A stretch of DNA of 27,342 nucleotides from Bacteroidota bacterium (GCA_023433345.1 JAEZDA010000094.1:1-27342), one strand, 5' to 3'. Positions 7,569 to 14,650 are shown, numbered from the stretch's first letter. The notes: generated from the sequence alone by a model not told the origin. Numbers and translations: made by a program.

Positions 7569-7882
7569 TGATGAATGCGGATGAACTTAAAGAAAAGGTG
7601 AAAGAAGTGATCAGCGGTATTTATGATCCGGAGTTGCCCGTGAATATTTATGAGCTGGGGCTCATTTATGAAATTGATATTCTGCCGGTGAACAATGTTC
7701 AGATTGTGATGACGCTTACAGCACCGGGTTGTCCCGCTGCGCAATCACTGCCTGTAGAGGTGGATCAGAAAGTTCGTGCATTAGATGGAGTGAACGACGT
7801 GCATGTTTCTGTAACATGGAATCCTCCGTGGGATAAAAGCATGATGTCTGAAGCAGCAAGGCTCGAATTAGATATGTTCTAA
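7565..7882 (+). CDS. SufT-like MIP18/DUF59 family protein
   Basis: A 105-residue protein of the MIP18 (formerly DUF59) family, which acts in Fe-S cluster maturation or delivery. Visible hallmarks are DPELPVNIYELGLIYEI (21-37) and the conserved Cys56 in LTAPGCPAAQ, followed by a C-terminal segment (VSVTWNPPWD) typical of the family. It overlaps sufE by four bases, and placement inside a suf operon matches the SufT subgroup known from other bacteria. I leave the symbol blank because it lacks the longer N-terminal part some SufT proteins have. Several ATG codons lie at the start (7565, 7568, 7571); the first gives the ATGA overlap. Confidence 0.92.
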   Translation: MMMNADELKEKVKEVISGIYDPELPVNIYELGLIYEIDILPVNNVQIVMTLTAPGCPAAQSLPVEVDQKVRALDGVNDVHVSVTWNPPWDKSMMSEAARLELDMF

Positions 7883-7891
7883 AAAACAAAA

Positions 7892-8383
7892 ATGAAAATT
7901 ACTGCACAGGAAGAGTATGGTTTACGGGTTCTGATCCGTATCGCGTCTTGCAAAGATGCGCAGGGGATCAGCATTCCGCAACTCAGTGAGGCGGAAGGCC
8001 TGAGCAGTCATTATATTGCGAAACTTACACGAACGCTGCGTCTCGCCGAGATAATTAACAGCACACCCGGCAATAAAGGAGGTTATGTACTTGCACGTCC
8101 GCCGCGGGAGATCATCATCCGTGATGTGCTACAGGCCTTGGGTGGCGTGATGTTCGACAAAGAGTTTTGCGAAAAGCACAATGGCTCGGTAAAGCTTTGC
8201 ACAAATTCTGTCAACTGCTCTGCACGCTCGCTTTGGAGCATTATACAACTAACGGTAGATAAACTTCTATCGCAAATCACCTTGCACGATCTTGTTAGTT
8301 CTGAGAACGAATCCATGGAAATTTTGCAATCGCTGGTGAATGATCCGCAGTTGACCTTACAGAAGGATTCCTTTGCTTCTTAG
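7892..8383 (+). CDS. Rrf2-family transcription regulator with three candidate Fe-S cysteines
   Basis: A 163-residue winged-helix regulator of the Rrf2 family (IscR, NsrR and relatives). The N-terminal helix-turn-helix shows the family pattern EEYGLRVLIRIA and LSSHYIAKLTRTL, followed by the wing GNKGGYVLARP. The cluster-binding region has Cys93, Cys103 and Cys109 in CX9CX5C, with His96 between them. The first spacing is longer than the CX5CX5C of E. coli IscR as I recall it. Position nine bases after the sufT-like gene implies that it senses Fe-S status and feeds back on the suf promoter; the palindrome at 2225-2236 is a possible operator. Its last 27 bases overlap the convergent HUH gene. Which ligand or cluster it carries cannot be told. 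Confidence 0.93.
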   Translation: MKITAQEEYGLRVLIRIASCKDAQGISIPQLSEAEGLSSHYIAKLTRTLRLAEIINSTPGNKGGYVLARPPREIIIRDVLQALGGVMFDKEFCEKHNGSVKLCTNSVNCSARSLWSIIQLTVDKLLSQITLHDLVSSENESMEILQSLVNDPQLTLQKDSFAS

Positions 8384-8767
8384 CTCCATACCCAGGGTTG
8401 TTGTTTTGTGAAAAAGCTTCTGGTTCCGGATATCCTTTATCACATTTTCAACCTGATCTCCGCATAAACTCCACATCACATAATTCTTTTCCCATCCTGA
8501 AAACATTGGGAATGATTTTGAGTTTTCTATCCAGTCTTCCGTAAATGACCGTATATCATCTGCAATGTCTTCCGGTGCGATCAAAGGCGATCCTTCAATT
8601 GCAATGTGAATATGGTCTTCAGATCCGTTTACCGCAAGCGGCTTGCAACCGATTTGAGTGCAACGTTTTTCAATAAGGCCATACAGTAAGTTAGTTTGGT
8701 CACGAAGAACCGATCTGTAATATTTTGGAAATATCATGAAATGATAATTCAGGAAAGTGTAAGGCAT
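8357..8767 (-). CDS. IS200/IS605-type HUH (Y1) protein lacking catalytic tyrosine
   Basis: A 136-residue protein with the fold signature of IS200/IS605 Y1 transposases: N-terminal LNYHFMIFPKYY, the HUH metal motif as DHIHIAIE (His52 and His54), a helix with IADDIRSF, and FSGWEKNYVMW. Then VIKDIRNQKLFH aligns with the segment that in active TnpA reads V-x-Y-I-x-N-Q-x-x-H-H. The catalytic Tyr position is Asp112 (codon GAT at 8434-8432, one base from TAT), and the second His of the trailing pair is altered. The C-terminus is a little short. Its 3' end overlaps the convergent rrf2 gene by 27 bases and no flanking element ends were found. It is either a decayed transposase or a domesticated DNA-binding protein; strand-transfer activity is not expected. 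Confidence 0.82.
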   Translation of the reverse strand: MPYTFLNYHFMIFPKYYRSVLRDQTNLLYGLIEKRCTQIGCKPLAVNGSEDHIHIAIEGSPLIAPEDIADDIRSFTEDWIENSKSFPMFSGWEKNYVMWSLCGDQVENVIKDIRNQKLFHKTTTLGMELRSKGILL

Positions 8768-8826
8768 GGATTTCTTTTCGGCAAAATACCTGTCTGCGGA
8801 TTATCTTTTCAAAGTGAATAGCCTGT

Positions 8827-9687
8827 TTACCCGGAGTGATTTTCCTGTGCTTCGCCGGTCATTCGTTCTCTGGCAAGGATGATCTTCTTTCTGGCAAGTC
8901 CCCAGCGATATCCTCCCATTAGTCCGCTTGCCCTGATTACGCGGTGGCAGGGGATAAGCACCGCTATTGGATTTTTCCCGATTGCAGTGCCCACCGATCT
9001 TGAGGCACCGGGAAAGCCGAGTTGCGTTGCCAAAGTTCCATAGGTGGTAACCTGGCCTTCAGGAATTGATAGCAACGCCTGCCAAACTTTCAATTGAAAC
9101 ACGCTTCCCGAAATATGAAGTTGCAATGGTTTTGCGATCACTTTGGTGTTTATCATGTTTACGGCATCTGTAAACGTATAGTGGTCTTTCTCGCAGAAGG
9201 TTGCCTTTGGAAATTCCGAAAACAGTCCGCTTAATGCTGTACTGTTTTCATCCACAAAGGAAAGGTGACAAATTCCGCGACTTGTTCTTGCCATAAGCGC
9301 TTTCCCAAAAATTGTATTATGGCAATAGTATTCGATCTTCAAACTTTCTCCTCCGTTTTTATATTCTCCGGGAGTCATTGCTTCAATGTTCACAAAAAGA
9401 TCGTGAAGCCGCCCGGAGCCTGAAAGTCCTGCTTCGATGGCAGTTTCAAACAGAGATGCCTGAGTGCTTTTAATTATATCTTTTGCATAGTTCAGCGTGG
9501 TGAGTTGCAAAAATTTTTTTGGACTAACGCCTGCCCATCTCGTGAATAATTTCTGAAAGTGAAAGGGGCTCAGGCCTGTTTCTGCAGCAACTTTTTCTAA
9601 TGAAGGTTGGGCGAGATGATTCTCAGAAATATAGGCGATGGCGGCTGCCACGCGGTTGTAATCCGATTGTTCATCATCAACTTTCAT
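8827..9687 (-). CDS. AraC-type HTH / methylated-DNA-[protein]-cysteine methyltransferase fusion
   Basis: A two-domain DNA-repair regulator. Residues about 10-110 are an AraC-type double helix-turn-helix (ENHLAQPSLEKVAAETGLS, FHFQKLFTRWAGVSPKKF). Residues about 115-280 are an O6-alkylguanine methyltransferase with VWQALLSIPEG, TYGTLA and the active site IPCHRVIR (Cys247 in this numbering), then GGYRWGLARKK. It resembles E. coli Ada without the N-terminal zinc/methylphosphotriester domain, so classical Ada auto-activation through that Cys cannot apply. The reading frame stays open to a TTG at 9747. I prefer the ATG at 9687 because HTH homology begins just after it and a TACCTTTA box ends four bases upstream. 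It is divergent from the methyltransferase at 9748. Confidence 0.93.
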   Translation of the reverse strand: MKVDDEQSDYNRVAAAIAYISENHLAQPSLEKVAAETGLSPFHFQKLFTRWAGVSPKKFLQLTTLNYAKDIIKSTQASLFETAIEAGLSGSGRLHDLFVNIEAMTPGEYKNGGESLKIEYYCHNTIFGKALMARTSRGICHLSFVDENSTALSGLFSEFPKATFCEKDHYTFTDAVNMINTKVIAKPLQLHISGSVFQLKVWQALLSIPEGQVTTYGTLATQLGFPGASRSVGTAIGKNPIAVLIPCHRVIRASGLMGGYRWGLARKKIILARERMTGEAQENHSG

Positions 9688-9691
9688 TTTG

Positions 9692-9722
9692 TAAAGGTAG
9701 AATGTGGGCGAATCCGTTTCAA
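9692..9722 (-). promoter_or_regulatory. Bacteroidota-type promoter of the Ada-like gene
   Basis: On the minus strand TTG (9722-9720) is followed after 20 bases by TACCTTTA (9699-9692). This matches the TTG...TAnnTTTG arrangement of the phylum except for the last base. The ATG is four bases downstream, predicting a leaderless or nearly leaderless transcript. This is the only box in the window where I also see a -33 TTG at suitable spacing. Confidence 0.62.
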
Positions 9723-9747
9723 CCCGATTCTTGCTAACTTGTAACAA

Positions 9748-10488
9748 ATGAAAGATAACTTTTCACATTCATCAGATAATTACGCGCGTTTCAGGCCTGT
9801 TTATCCTGACTCCTTTTTTGATTTTCTGCTTTTACATGTTGACCGGCGGGAAAGAGCATGGGATTGCGGCACGGGCAATGGGCAGGTAGCAGATTCACTG
9901 TCCCGTTATTTTTCGGAGGTTTATGCGACGGACATAAGTGAGAATCAGATAAATAATGCTGTAAAGAAGCCCAATATATTTTACAGCATTGAAAATTCGT
10001 CGTCAGCTTCCTTCCCGGATAATTATTTTAACCTCATCATAGTTGCGCAGGCCATTCATTGGTTTGATTTTAATAAATTCTACAGAGAGCTTAAGCGTAC
10101 TGCGGTACCCGGTGCGGTCTTCGCTGCTGTTGGATATGGCTTGTTGCAGGTAGACAGGCTAACGGATGAGGTTACACGCAGATTTTATAAAGAGATAACC
10201 GGACCCTATTGGGATGAGGAAAGGAAATATGTAGACGAAGCTTACCAAACCATTCCATTCCCATTCAGAGAGATCAGGGCGCCTGAATTATTTATTGAAA
10301 CCTACTGGACCATTGATGAACTCCTGGGCTTTTTCCGCACATGGTCGGCCGTAAAGCATTATCAAAACCTTACCGGTGACGACCCCTTACACCTGGTAGA
10401 AGGAGAGTTTAGAACCGCTTGGGGAAATATTGAACGCAAGAAGGTGCTGTTTCCTTTACTAGTGAGGACTGGCATTGTAGAAAAATGA
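9748..10488 (+). CDS. Class I SAM-dependent methyltransferase
   Basis: A 246-residue Rossmann-fold methyltransferase, similar in plan to the trans-aconitate/Crg1-like small-molecule methyltransferases. The N-terminal YARFRPVYPDSFFDFL segment is typical of that group. Motif I is AWDCGTGNGQ (about 37-46), the acidic ribose-binding end of strand 2 is ATDIS (residues 60-64), and VAQAIHWFDFNKFYRELKR carries the usual post-strand-4 motif. The substrate cannot be told. Its start is 60 bases from the Ada-like ATG on the other strand, so the promoters share one short region. An imperfect TAACTTGT box (9735-9742) lies five bases before the ATG. Co-regulation with alkylation repair is inference. Confidence 0.88.
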   Translation: MKDNFSHSSDNYARFRPVYPDSFFDFLLLHVDRRERAWDCGTGNGQVADSLSRYFSEVYATDISENQINNAVKKPNIFYSIENSSSASFPDNYFNLIIVAQAIHWFDFNKFYRELKRTAVPGAVFAAVGYGLLQVDRLTDEVTRRFYKEITGPYWDEERKYVDEAYQTIPFPFREIRAPELFIETYWTIDELLGFFRTWSAVKHYQNLTGDDPLHLVEGEFRTAWGNIERKKVLFPLLVRTGIVEK

Positions 10489-10551
10489 TCGGGCTCTGGT
10501 GCGTTTCAATTAAATTAGTGATCCAATCTTTTATCACGTCAAATTTATTTT

Positions 10552-11154
10552 ATGCTAAAAGAATTATTCGAGCTCGTACAGGGCACCGCAAAAGAATCTG
10601 TTATCGAAAATCCTGATATTCCTGATGAACAAAACCAGGAAGTGGTTTCTGAAGCCACCAACACCGTGGCCTCCGGATTGCGAAACATGGTTGCAGGTGG
10701 AGGGATCTCGTCGATATTAGATATGTTCAAAGGTGGAAAGGACAACAACAGCTTAATGAGTAACCCTATTGTTAGCATGATGATCGGGCATTTTGCCGGT
10801 AAGCTTATGAGCAAGTACAATATGAATGGCAGTAAAGCCAGTGGCCTCGCCGCGGGTTTGATACCATCGGTGCTGGGTAACCTGATCAGCCGGTCAAACG
10901 ATTCAAACGATAATGGTTTCTCGCTGGACAACTTACTGAGTTCGATCACCGGTGGCAAAAGCCGCGAAGTGGTTCAGGAAAGAGGCGGTGGAAGTATCAC
11001 GGATATTCTCTCTCAGCTCGGCGGTGGGAATTCTTCCGGTAATGGCGGCGGCGGTTTGATGGATATTATCGGTCAGCTTGCAGGCGGCGCCCAACAACAA
11101 CAACAAAGAAATGGAGGGAGCCTGCTTGATCTGATAAAAGGATTTGCCAGATAA
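10552..11154 (+). CDS. DUF937/YidB-like protein with amphipathic GG repeats
   Basis: A 200-residue protein with no signal peptide. It begins with an acidic helix (LKELFELVQGTAKESVIENP), then carries five short amphipathic units of the form (G/S)-(I/L)-x-D-(I/L)-(I/L)-x-x-(L/F/I)-x-G-G: ISSILDMFKGG, SLDNLLSSITGG, SITDILSQLGGG, GLMDIIGQLAGG and SLLDLIKGFAR. Glycine- and asparagine-rich linkers join them. A (CAA)5 tract (11092-11106) encodes a five-Gln run. The unit pattern is like that of DUF937 and YidB-type proteins; the assignment is from recall and the function is unknown. The gene stands alone, with 63 bases upstream and a period-7 repeat just downstream. Confidence 0.75.
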   Translation: MLKELFELVQGTAKESVIENPDIPDEQNQEVVSEATNTVASGLRNMVAGGGISSILDMFKGGKDNNSLMSNPIVSMMIGHFAGKLMSKYNMNGSKASGLAAGLIPSVLGNLISRSNDSNDNGFSLDNLLSSITGGKSREVVQERGGGSITDILSQLGGGNSSGNGGGGLMDIIGQLAGGAQQQQQRNGGSLLDLIKGFAR

Positions 11155-11170
11155 CTGATGGCGTGAATAA

Positions 11171-11205
11171 TAGATTATAAATTATAGATTATAGATTTTA
11201 GATTA
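11171..11205. repeat. Heptanucleotide tandem repeat, TAGATTA type
   Basis: Five consecutive 7-base units, TAGATTA, TAAATTA, TAGATTA, TAGATTT and TAGATTA, follow the DUF937-like gene after 16 bases. The surrounding gap (11155-11363) holds no supported gene. This is the third period-7 tract in the window. Confidence 0.8.
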
Positions 11206-11363
11206 GATAGAAAAGCTTATTAATCTTGCTTCGGGAAATAGCCGGAATTCATTAAATGCAGTATTGTTTTTCCAGGATTCTGAAGCCATTTGTGGATCCT
11301 CAATTTCTTTTTGTGGAGTTTCGTGCCTGTGAATTTGTAAAATAGTGGTTGTAGAATTTTCTC

Positions 11364-11954
11364 TTATCGTGCGTCTTTCTTCCGGGATATGTTGCTCCTT
11401 ATTCTGCTCAGGGTTTCCCGCGTGATACCAAGGTAGGAAGCTATCATATGCTGGGGCACCCTTTGGAAACAATCTGAAAAAGAGTGTACAAGATTTTCAT
11501 ATTTTTTTTCCGCTGTTTCGCTGAATGAACCGATCAGTCTCCTTTGGGTTGCTATAAGATTGTTCTGAATAATGATCCTGAAAAATCTTTCCAGTTTCGG
11601 CACCCTCTCCAGCAAAAGATCCCAATTGGCCTGAGTGATGAGCAGCAATTCACTTTCCTCAAGAGCGTCAATGTTGTAATGAGATGGAAGCCCTGTGAAG
11701 AAGCTGTACAGGTCGCCTATCCACCATCCTTCCATTGCGAATTGTAAAATATGTTCGCTGCCTTTATGGTCGATTGTATAAGACCTTAATATCCCTTTCT
11801 CTACAAAGGCAGTATACTTGCTTACATCCCCTTCCTGTAAAAGGTACTGCTTCTTTCTTAATTTTTTTGGTTGAAAAAGGGTTTTGCAAAACTCGAATTC
11901 CTCATCTGTTAAGCTTATCGAATCATCGAATTTCTGCCTGAGTAACTGGTACAT
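11364..11954 (-). CDS. Crp/Fnr-family transcription regulator without Fe-S cysteines
   Basis: A 196-residue regulator with an N-terminal cyclic-nucleotide-binding-type beta barrel (about 25-110: LLQEGDVSKYTAFVEKGIL, then FAMEGWWIGDLYSF), a long dimer helix (about 113-140) and a C-terminal winged helix-turn-helix VPQHMIASYLGITRETLSRIR. Only Cys23 and Cys162 are present, so it cannot hold the FNR-type cluster. The recognition helix R179-E-T-L-S-R184 keeps the Glu, Ser and Arg that in E. coli FNR read TTGAT. It is divergent from the 12086 gene, and an FNR-like palindrome lies between them (12011-12022), suggesting local control. Its effector is unknown; many Bacteroidota members of this family have no proven ligand. 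Confidence 0.92.
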   Translation of the reverse strand: MYQLLRQKFDDSISLTDEEFEFCKTLFQPKKLRKKQYLLQEGDVSKYTAFVEKGILRSYTIDHKGSEHILQFAMEGWWIGDLYSFFTGLPSHYNIDALEESELLLITQANWDLLLERVPKLERFFRIIIQNNLIATQRRLIGSFSETAEKKYENLVHSFSDCFQRVPQHMIASYLGITRETLSRIRSNISRKKDAR

Positions 11955-12010
11955 ATTGAGCTAAAATACGCAAAATACACTCTCCTAAAAATGGCTTAGT
12001 CTATTTTAGG

Positions 12011-12023
12011 TGATGTAGATCAA
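12011..12023. promoter_or_regulatory. FNR-like operator in the divergent intergenic region
   Basis: TGAT-GTAG-ATCA is a perfect half-site pair (12011-12022). The right half extended by one base is ATCAA, a complete FNR half-site; the left is GTGAT, one base off TTGAT. Its centre is about 65 bases upstream of the predicted start of transcription for the 12086 gene and about 62 bases from the Crp/Fnr ATG. A second imperfect repeat, CCTAAAA...TTTTAGG (11984-12010), lies next to it. Confidence 0.6.
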
Positions 12024-12069
12024 TTTAATTACTTATCACATGTCAATGGAGGGAGGAGTCTGGGCGATG

Positions 12070-12077
12070 TACTTTTG
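12070..12077 (+). promoter_or_regulatory. Bacteroidota -7 box before the Rossmann-protein gene
   Basis: TACTTTTG is a full TAnnTTTG match, eight bases before the ATG at 12086. Predicted transcription start is near 12082, leaving a leader of about four bases. No good -33 element is visible. Confidence 0.6.
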
Positions 12078-12085
12078 TGATATAA

Positions 12086-12580
12086 ATGAAACACCTGAAA
12101 ACTATAGCAATCGTTGGCGCTGCAAATAAGGAAGCCGAAAATATCCTGAAGGTTTTGCTCAGGGCAAATTGTCACCTTCTGCTTCTTGCTTCAGATCAAA
12201 TAGAGTTGCGCCAGATAAGTAAAGTATTAAAGAAAGAAAAACCAGTTGCCGGGATTTCGTTGATTGATTGCATAAGGGATGGATGTTGGGAAGCGGATGT
12301 AGTAGTGATCGCCGTACCGGTGGAGAAAGAAAAAGAGGTGGCGGAGAGAGTTAAGGAAGTAGTGACCCAGAAGATAGTTATCAGCATGAAAATTGCTGAT
12401 ACTATCCCCGGCATTAAACTTCAGCAATTGCTGCCTTTTTCTAAAGTTGTGCATGCATCAGAACAAACCTTTGAAGACGGCAGAACGGGTTTTATTCTTA
12501 CGGCAGACAAGCCTGAAACGTTGCAGGAAGCAGGTGAGCTTTTACACTCGCTGAATGTTGACCTCTCTGCAGCAGCCTGA
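12086..12580 (+). CDS. Small Rossmann-fold NAD(P)-binding protein (F420-reductase-like)
   Basis: A 164-residue protein resembling the nucleotide-binding domain of NADP/F420-oxidoreductase-type enzymes. The N-terminal strand-loop-helix is TIAIVGAANKEAENILKVLL, where the glycine-rich turn is GAANKEA instead of the usual GxGxxG. WEADVVVIAVPVEKEKEV is the second half of the fold, followed by KIVISMKIADTIPG and SKVVHASEQTF. The substrate domain of full enzymes is missing, so catalysis is uncertain; it could be a binding or regulatory protein. It is the first gene of the cluster divergent from the Crp/Fnr gene, 50 bases before yceI. Confidence 0.72.
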   Translation: MKHLKTIAIVGAANKEAENILKVLLRANCHLLLLASDQIELRQISKVLKKEKPVAGISLIDCIRDGCWEADVVVIAVPVEKEKEVAERVKEVVTQKIVISMKIADTIPGIKLQQLLPFSKVVHASEQTFEDGRTGFILTADKPETLQEAGELLHSLNVDLSAAA

Positions 12581-12630
12581 GCAAGTGTATTCTATTTTAA
12601 TATAAATCAAAAAACAAAAACAAAAATTTT

Positions 12631-13206
12631 ATGAAAAAGATTACTTCGATGATTGCGCTTCTTGTAATTACGTTAACCGCGATGGCCCAAACAACGTGGA
12701 AGGCCGACCCTTATCATTCCTATCTGGGCTTTACTGTAAAGCATCTCGGAATTGCCGAGGTTCCAGGCAACTTTGGCAAGTATGATGTTACCATCACCAG
12801 CGCCAAAGATGATTTCAGTGATGCAGTAGTTGAAATGACCGCAGATATCGCCTCGATTTACACCCGCGTTGAAGCCAGGGACAATCACCTTAAGAGTGCA
12901 GACTTTTTTGACGCGGAAAAATATCCGACCATGACCTTTAAAAGCACTTCGATAAAACCCGCAGGTAAAAACGAATACGCCGTTACAGGAAACCTTAGCA
13001 TGCACGGTGTTACCAAACCGGTAACCATTAAGCTGGAATTTAATGGAATCACCAAAAACCCTAATGCCAAAGGTGCGCCGGTGGCAGGTTTTGAGATCGA
13101 AGCTAAAATAAAACGTTCCGATTTTGCTATAGGAAACGGATTCCCGGCCCCGATGATCAGCGACGAAGTTGAAATTGAAGCTTACGGTGAATTTGGCCAG
13201 AAATAA
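12631..13206 (+). CDS. Secreted YceI-family protein
   Basis: A 191-residue periplasmic lipocalin-like protein of the YceI family, whose members bind polyisoprenoid or other amphipathic lipids in a beta barrel. The signal peptide runs from MKKITSMIALLVITLTAMAQ, with the cut after residue 20. The mature start TTWKADPYHSYLGFTVKHLG and the segments RVEARDNHLKSADFFDAEKYP and ITGNLS/MHGVTKPVTIKLEF-like sequence are the family core (here AVTGNLSMHGVTKPVTI). C-terminal IKRSDFAIGNGFPAPMISDEVEI is also typical. It is followed at once by a strong terminator (13220-13273), so doxX downstream gets less read-through or has its own promoter. Confidence 0.93.
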   Translation: MKKITSMIALLVITLTAMAQTTWKADPYHSYLGFTVKHLGIAEVPGNFGKYDVTITSAKDDFSDAVVEMTADIASIYTRVEARDNHLKSADFFDAEKYPTMTFKSTSIKPAGKNEYAVTGNLSMHGVTKPVTIKLEFNGITKNPNAKGAPVAGFEIEAKIKRSDFAIGNGFPAPMISDEVEIEAYGEFGQK

Positions 13207-13219
13207 GTTTTAGTGAGTA

Positions 13220-13273
13220 CTCAATTCCCCCGGGTTTGAAGTGAGGAAGAGACGGCGGGGGATTGAGTTTTTT
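13220..13273 (+). terminator. Rho-independent terminator between yceI and doxX
   Basis: CTCAAT plus CCCCCG (13220-13232, with a bulged T at 13226) pairs with CGGGGGATTGAG (13256-13267). This is 12 bp closed by a 23-base loop and followed by six T residues. It overlaps a TTG codon at 13263 that would otherwise extend the doxX frame. Confidence 0.85.
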
Positions 13274-13292
13274 AAAATATAAAAACCTTGTT

Positions 13293-13730
13293 ATGAAAAA
13301 AGTGTTGCAGGCTCAGTCGAACGGTTTATTAATGGATTATGCGTTGTTGATATTGCGTGTTGGAATTGGCCTGATGATGCTGACGCATGGTTTTCCTAAA
13401 ATGGAAAAGCTATTCGCATCCGAACCTGTTCAATTTGCCAGCGTATTTGGTTTAAGCCCGGCAGTATCTCTTGGCCTTGCTGTATTCTCTGAATTCTTTT
13501 GTGCGTTGTTGATCATATTTGGTTTTGCCACGCGTTTTGCGGCAATTCCACTGGTGATAACGATGCTTGTTGCTGTACTGATGATCCACGGAAGCGATCC
13601 TTTTGCTAAAAAAGAAATGGGCGCTTTATACCTGGTTGGTTTCTCTGCGATTATGCTCGCAGGCTCGGGACGTTTTTCCATTGACTATCTGCTTACCAGG
13701 AAGAACATACTTGCTCCTTCATCTTTGTAA
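13293..13730 (+). CDS. DoxX-family membrane protein
   Basis: A 145-residue integral membrane protein of the DoxX family. Four hydrophobic helices are visible: about 16-36 (YALLILRVGIGLMMLTHGFP), 52-74 (SPAVSLGLAVFSEFFCALLI), 78-98 (ATRFAAIPLVITMLVAVLM) and 106-124 (GALYLVGFSAIMLAGSG). The HGFPK motif after helix 1 and GRFSIDYLL at the end are typical. The open frame reaches back to TTG at 13263, but that codon lies in the upstream terminator stem; the ATG at 13293 is the better start. DoxX relatives take part in redox or thiol-stress complexes in some bacteria. LigB-type dioxygenase follows after 14 bases. Confidence 0.9.
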   Translation: MKKVLQAQSNGLLMDYALLILRVGIGLMMLTHGFPKMEKLFASEPVQFASVFGLSPAVSLGLAVFSEFFCALLIIFGFATRFAAIPLVITMLVAVLMIHGSDPFAKKEMGALYLVGFSAIMLAGSGRFSIDYLLTRKNILAPSSL

Positions 13731-13744
13731 TTTCAAATGAACCA

Positions 13745-14632
13745 ATGAAGAGAAGTCAATTTTTAAAATCTTTAATAACAGGAGCCGTTGCAATGAACAG
13801 CCTTTCTTCTTTCAGAAATTTCGTTGATGAGCTTGATGTAACGGGCGACCTAATGCCGGTTCTTTTTATAGGTCACGGTTCACCGATGAACGGAATAGAA
13901 GATAATGAGTTCAGCAGGAAATGGAGCAGCATTGCAGTGAATATCCCTCAGCCTAAGGCGGTGCTCGTGGTTTCAGCGCATTGGCTTACGCGCGATACCC
14001 GGATCACGGCAATGGATTTTCCCAGAACGATTCATGATTTCGGTGGCTTTCCCCGGGAATTGTTCGCTGTACAATATTCAGCTCCTGGTGATGTTGCACT
14101 GGCCAAAGATGTTTCGTCAGTCATTACCTCTGTTCCTGTTCACCAGGATCATGAATGGGGGCTCGATCATGGTGCCTGGACGGTTGTAAGACACATGTAT
14201 CCCAAAGCTGATATTCCTGTTTTGCAGCTGAGTATAGATTATTCCAAAGGCGCGGAATATCATTATTCGCTTGGAAGGGAATTGCTCGCACTTCGAAAAA
14301 AAGGGGTTTTGATAATTGGAAGCGGTAACATGATTCATAACCTGGGAATGGTTGCCTGGGATAAATTAAATGATGATGCGTATGGTTACGACTGGGCCCT
14401 TAGCCTGAATGAAAAATTCAAAGACCTTATCATCACCGGTGATCATAAGAGCATGATAAATTATCAGTCGCTTGGAAAGGCCGCTAAGCTGGCAATACCA
14501 ACACCTGATCATTACTACCCTTTGATGTATAGCCTCGGTTTGCAAACAAAAAAGGATAACATATCTTTTTTCAATGATAAAGCAGTGGGAGGAAGTTTAA
14601 CCATGACCTCCGTTTTAATCGGAGGAGAATAA
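13745..14632 (+). CDS. LigB/4,5-DOPA-type extradiol dioxygenase family protein
   Basis: A 295-residue enzyme of the class III ring-cleaving dioxygenase family, closest in plan to E. coli YgiD and plant DODA. Metal-ligand candidates are His44 (FIGHGSP), His79 (VSAHWL), His198 (GSGNMIHNL) and His256 (TPDHYYP). The GLDHGAW segment with His142 is also conserved. About 30 residues precede the domain, beginning MKRSQFLKSLITGAVAM; this looks like the twin-arginine-type leaders seen on Bacteroidota oxidoreductases but has a KR pair instead of RR, so export is uncertain. Zinc or iron use and the substrate cannot be told. It lies 14 bases after doxX and 18 before the GNAT gene. Confidence 0.9.
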   Translation: MKRSQFLKSLITGAVAMNSLSSFRNFVDELDVTGDLMPVLFIGHGSPMNGIEDNEFSRKWSSIAVNIPQPKAVLVVSAHWLTRDTRITAMDFPRTIHDFGGFPRELFAVQYSAPGDVALAKDVSSVITSVPVHQDHEWGLDHGAWTVVRHMYPKADIPVLQLSIDYSKGAEYHYSLGRELLALRKKGVLIIGSGNMIHNLGMVAWDKLNDDAYGYDWALSLNEKFKDLIITGDHKSMINYQSLGKAAKLAIPTPDHYYPLMYSLGLQTKKDNISFFNDKAVGGSLTMTSVLIGGE

Positions 14633-14650
14633 CAAAAGAAAAAGGCCGTT

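Noticed and set aside
11203..11472. Minus-strand open frame of 89 residues next to the Crp/Fnr gene
   Set aside because: It overlaps the Crp/Fnr 3' end in another frame and shows no domain, repeat or plausible start signal.
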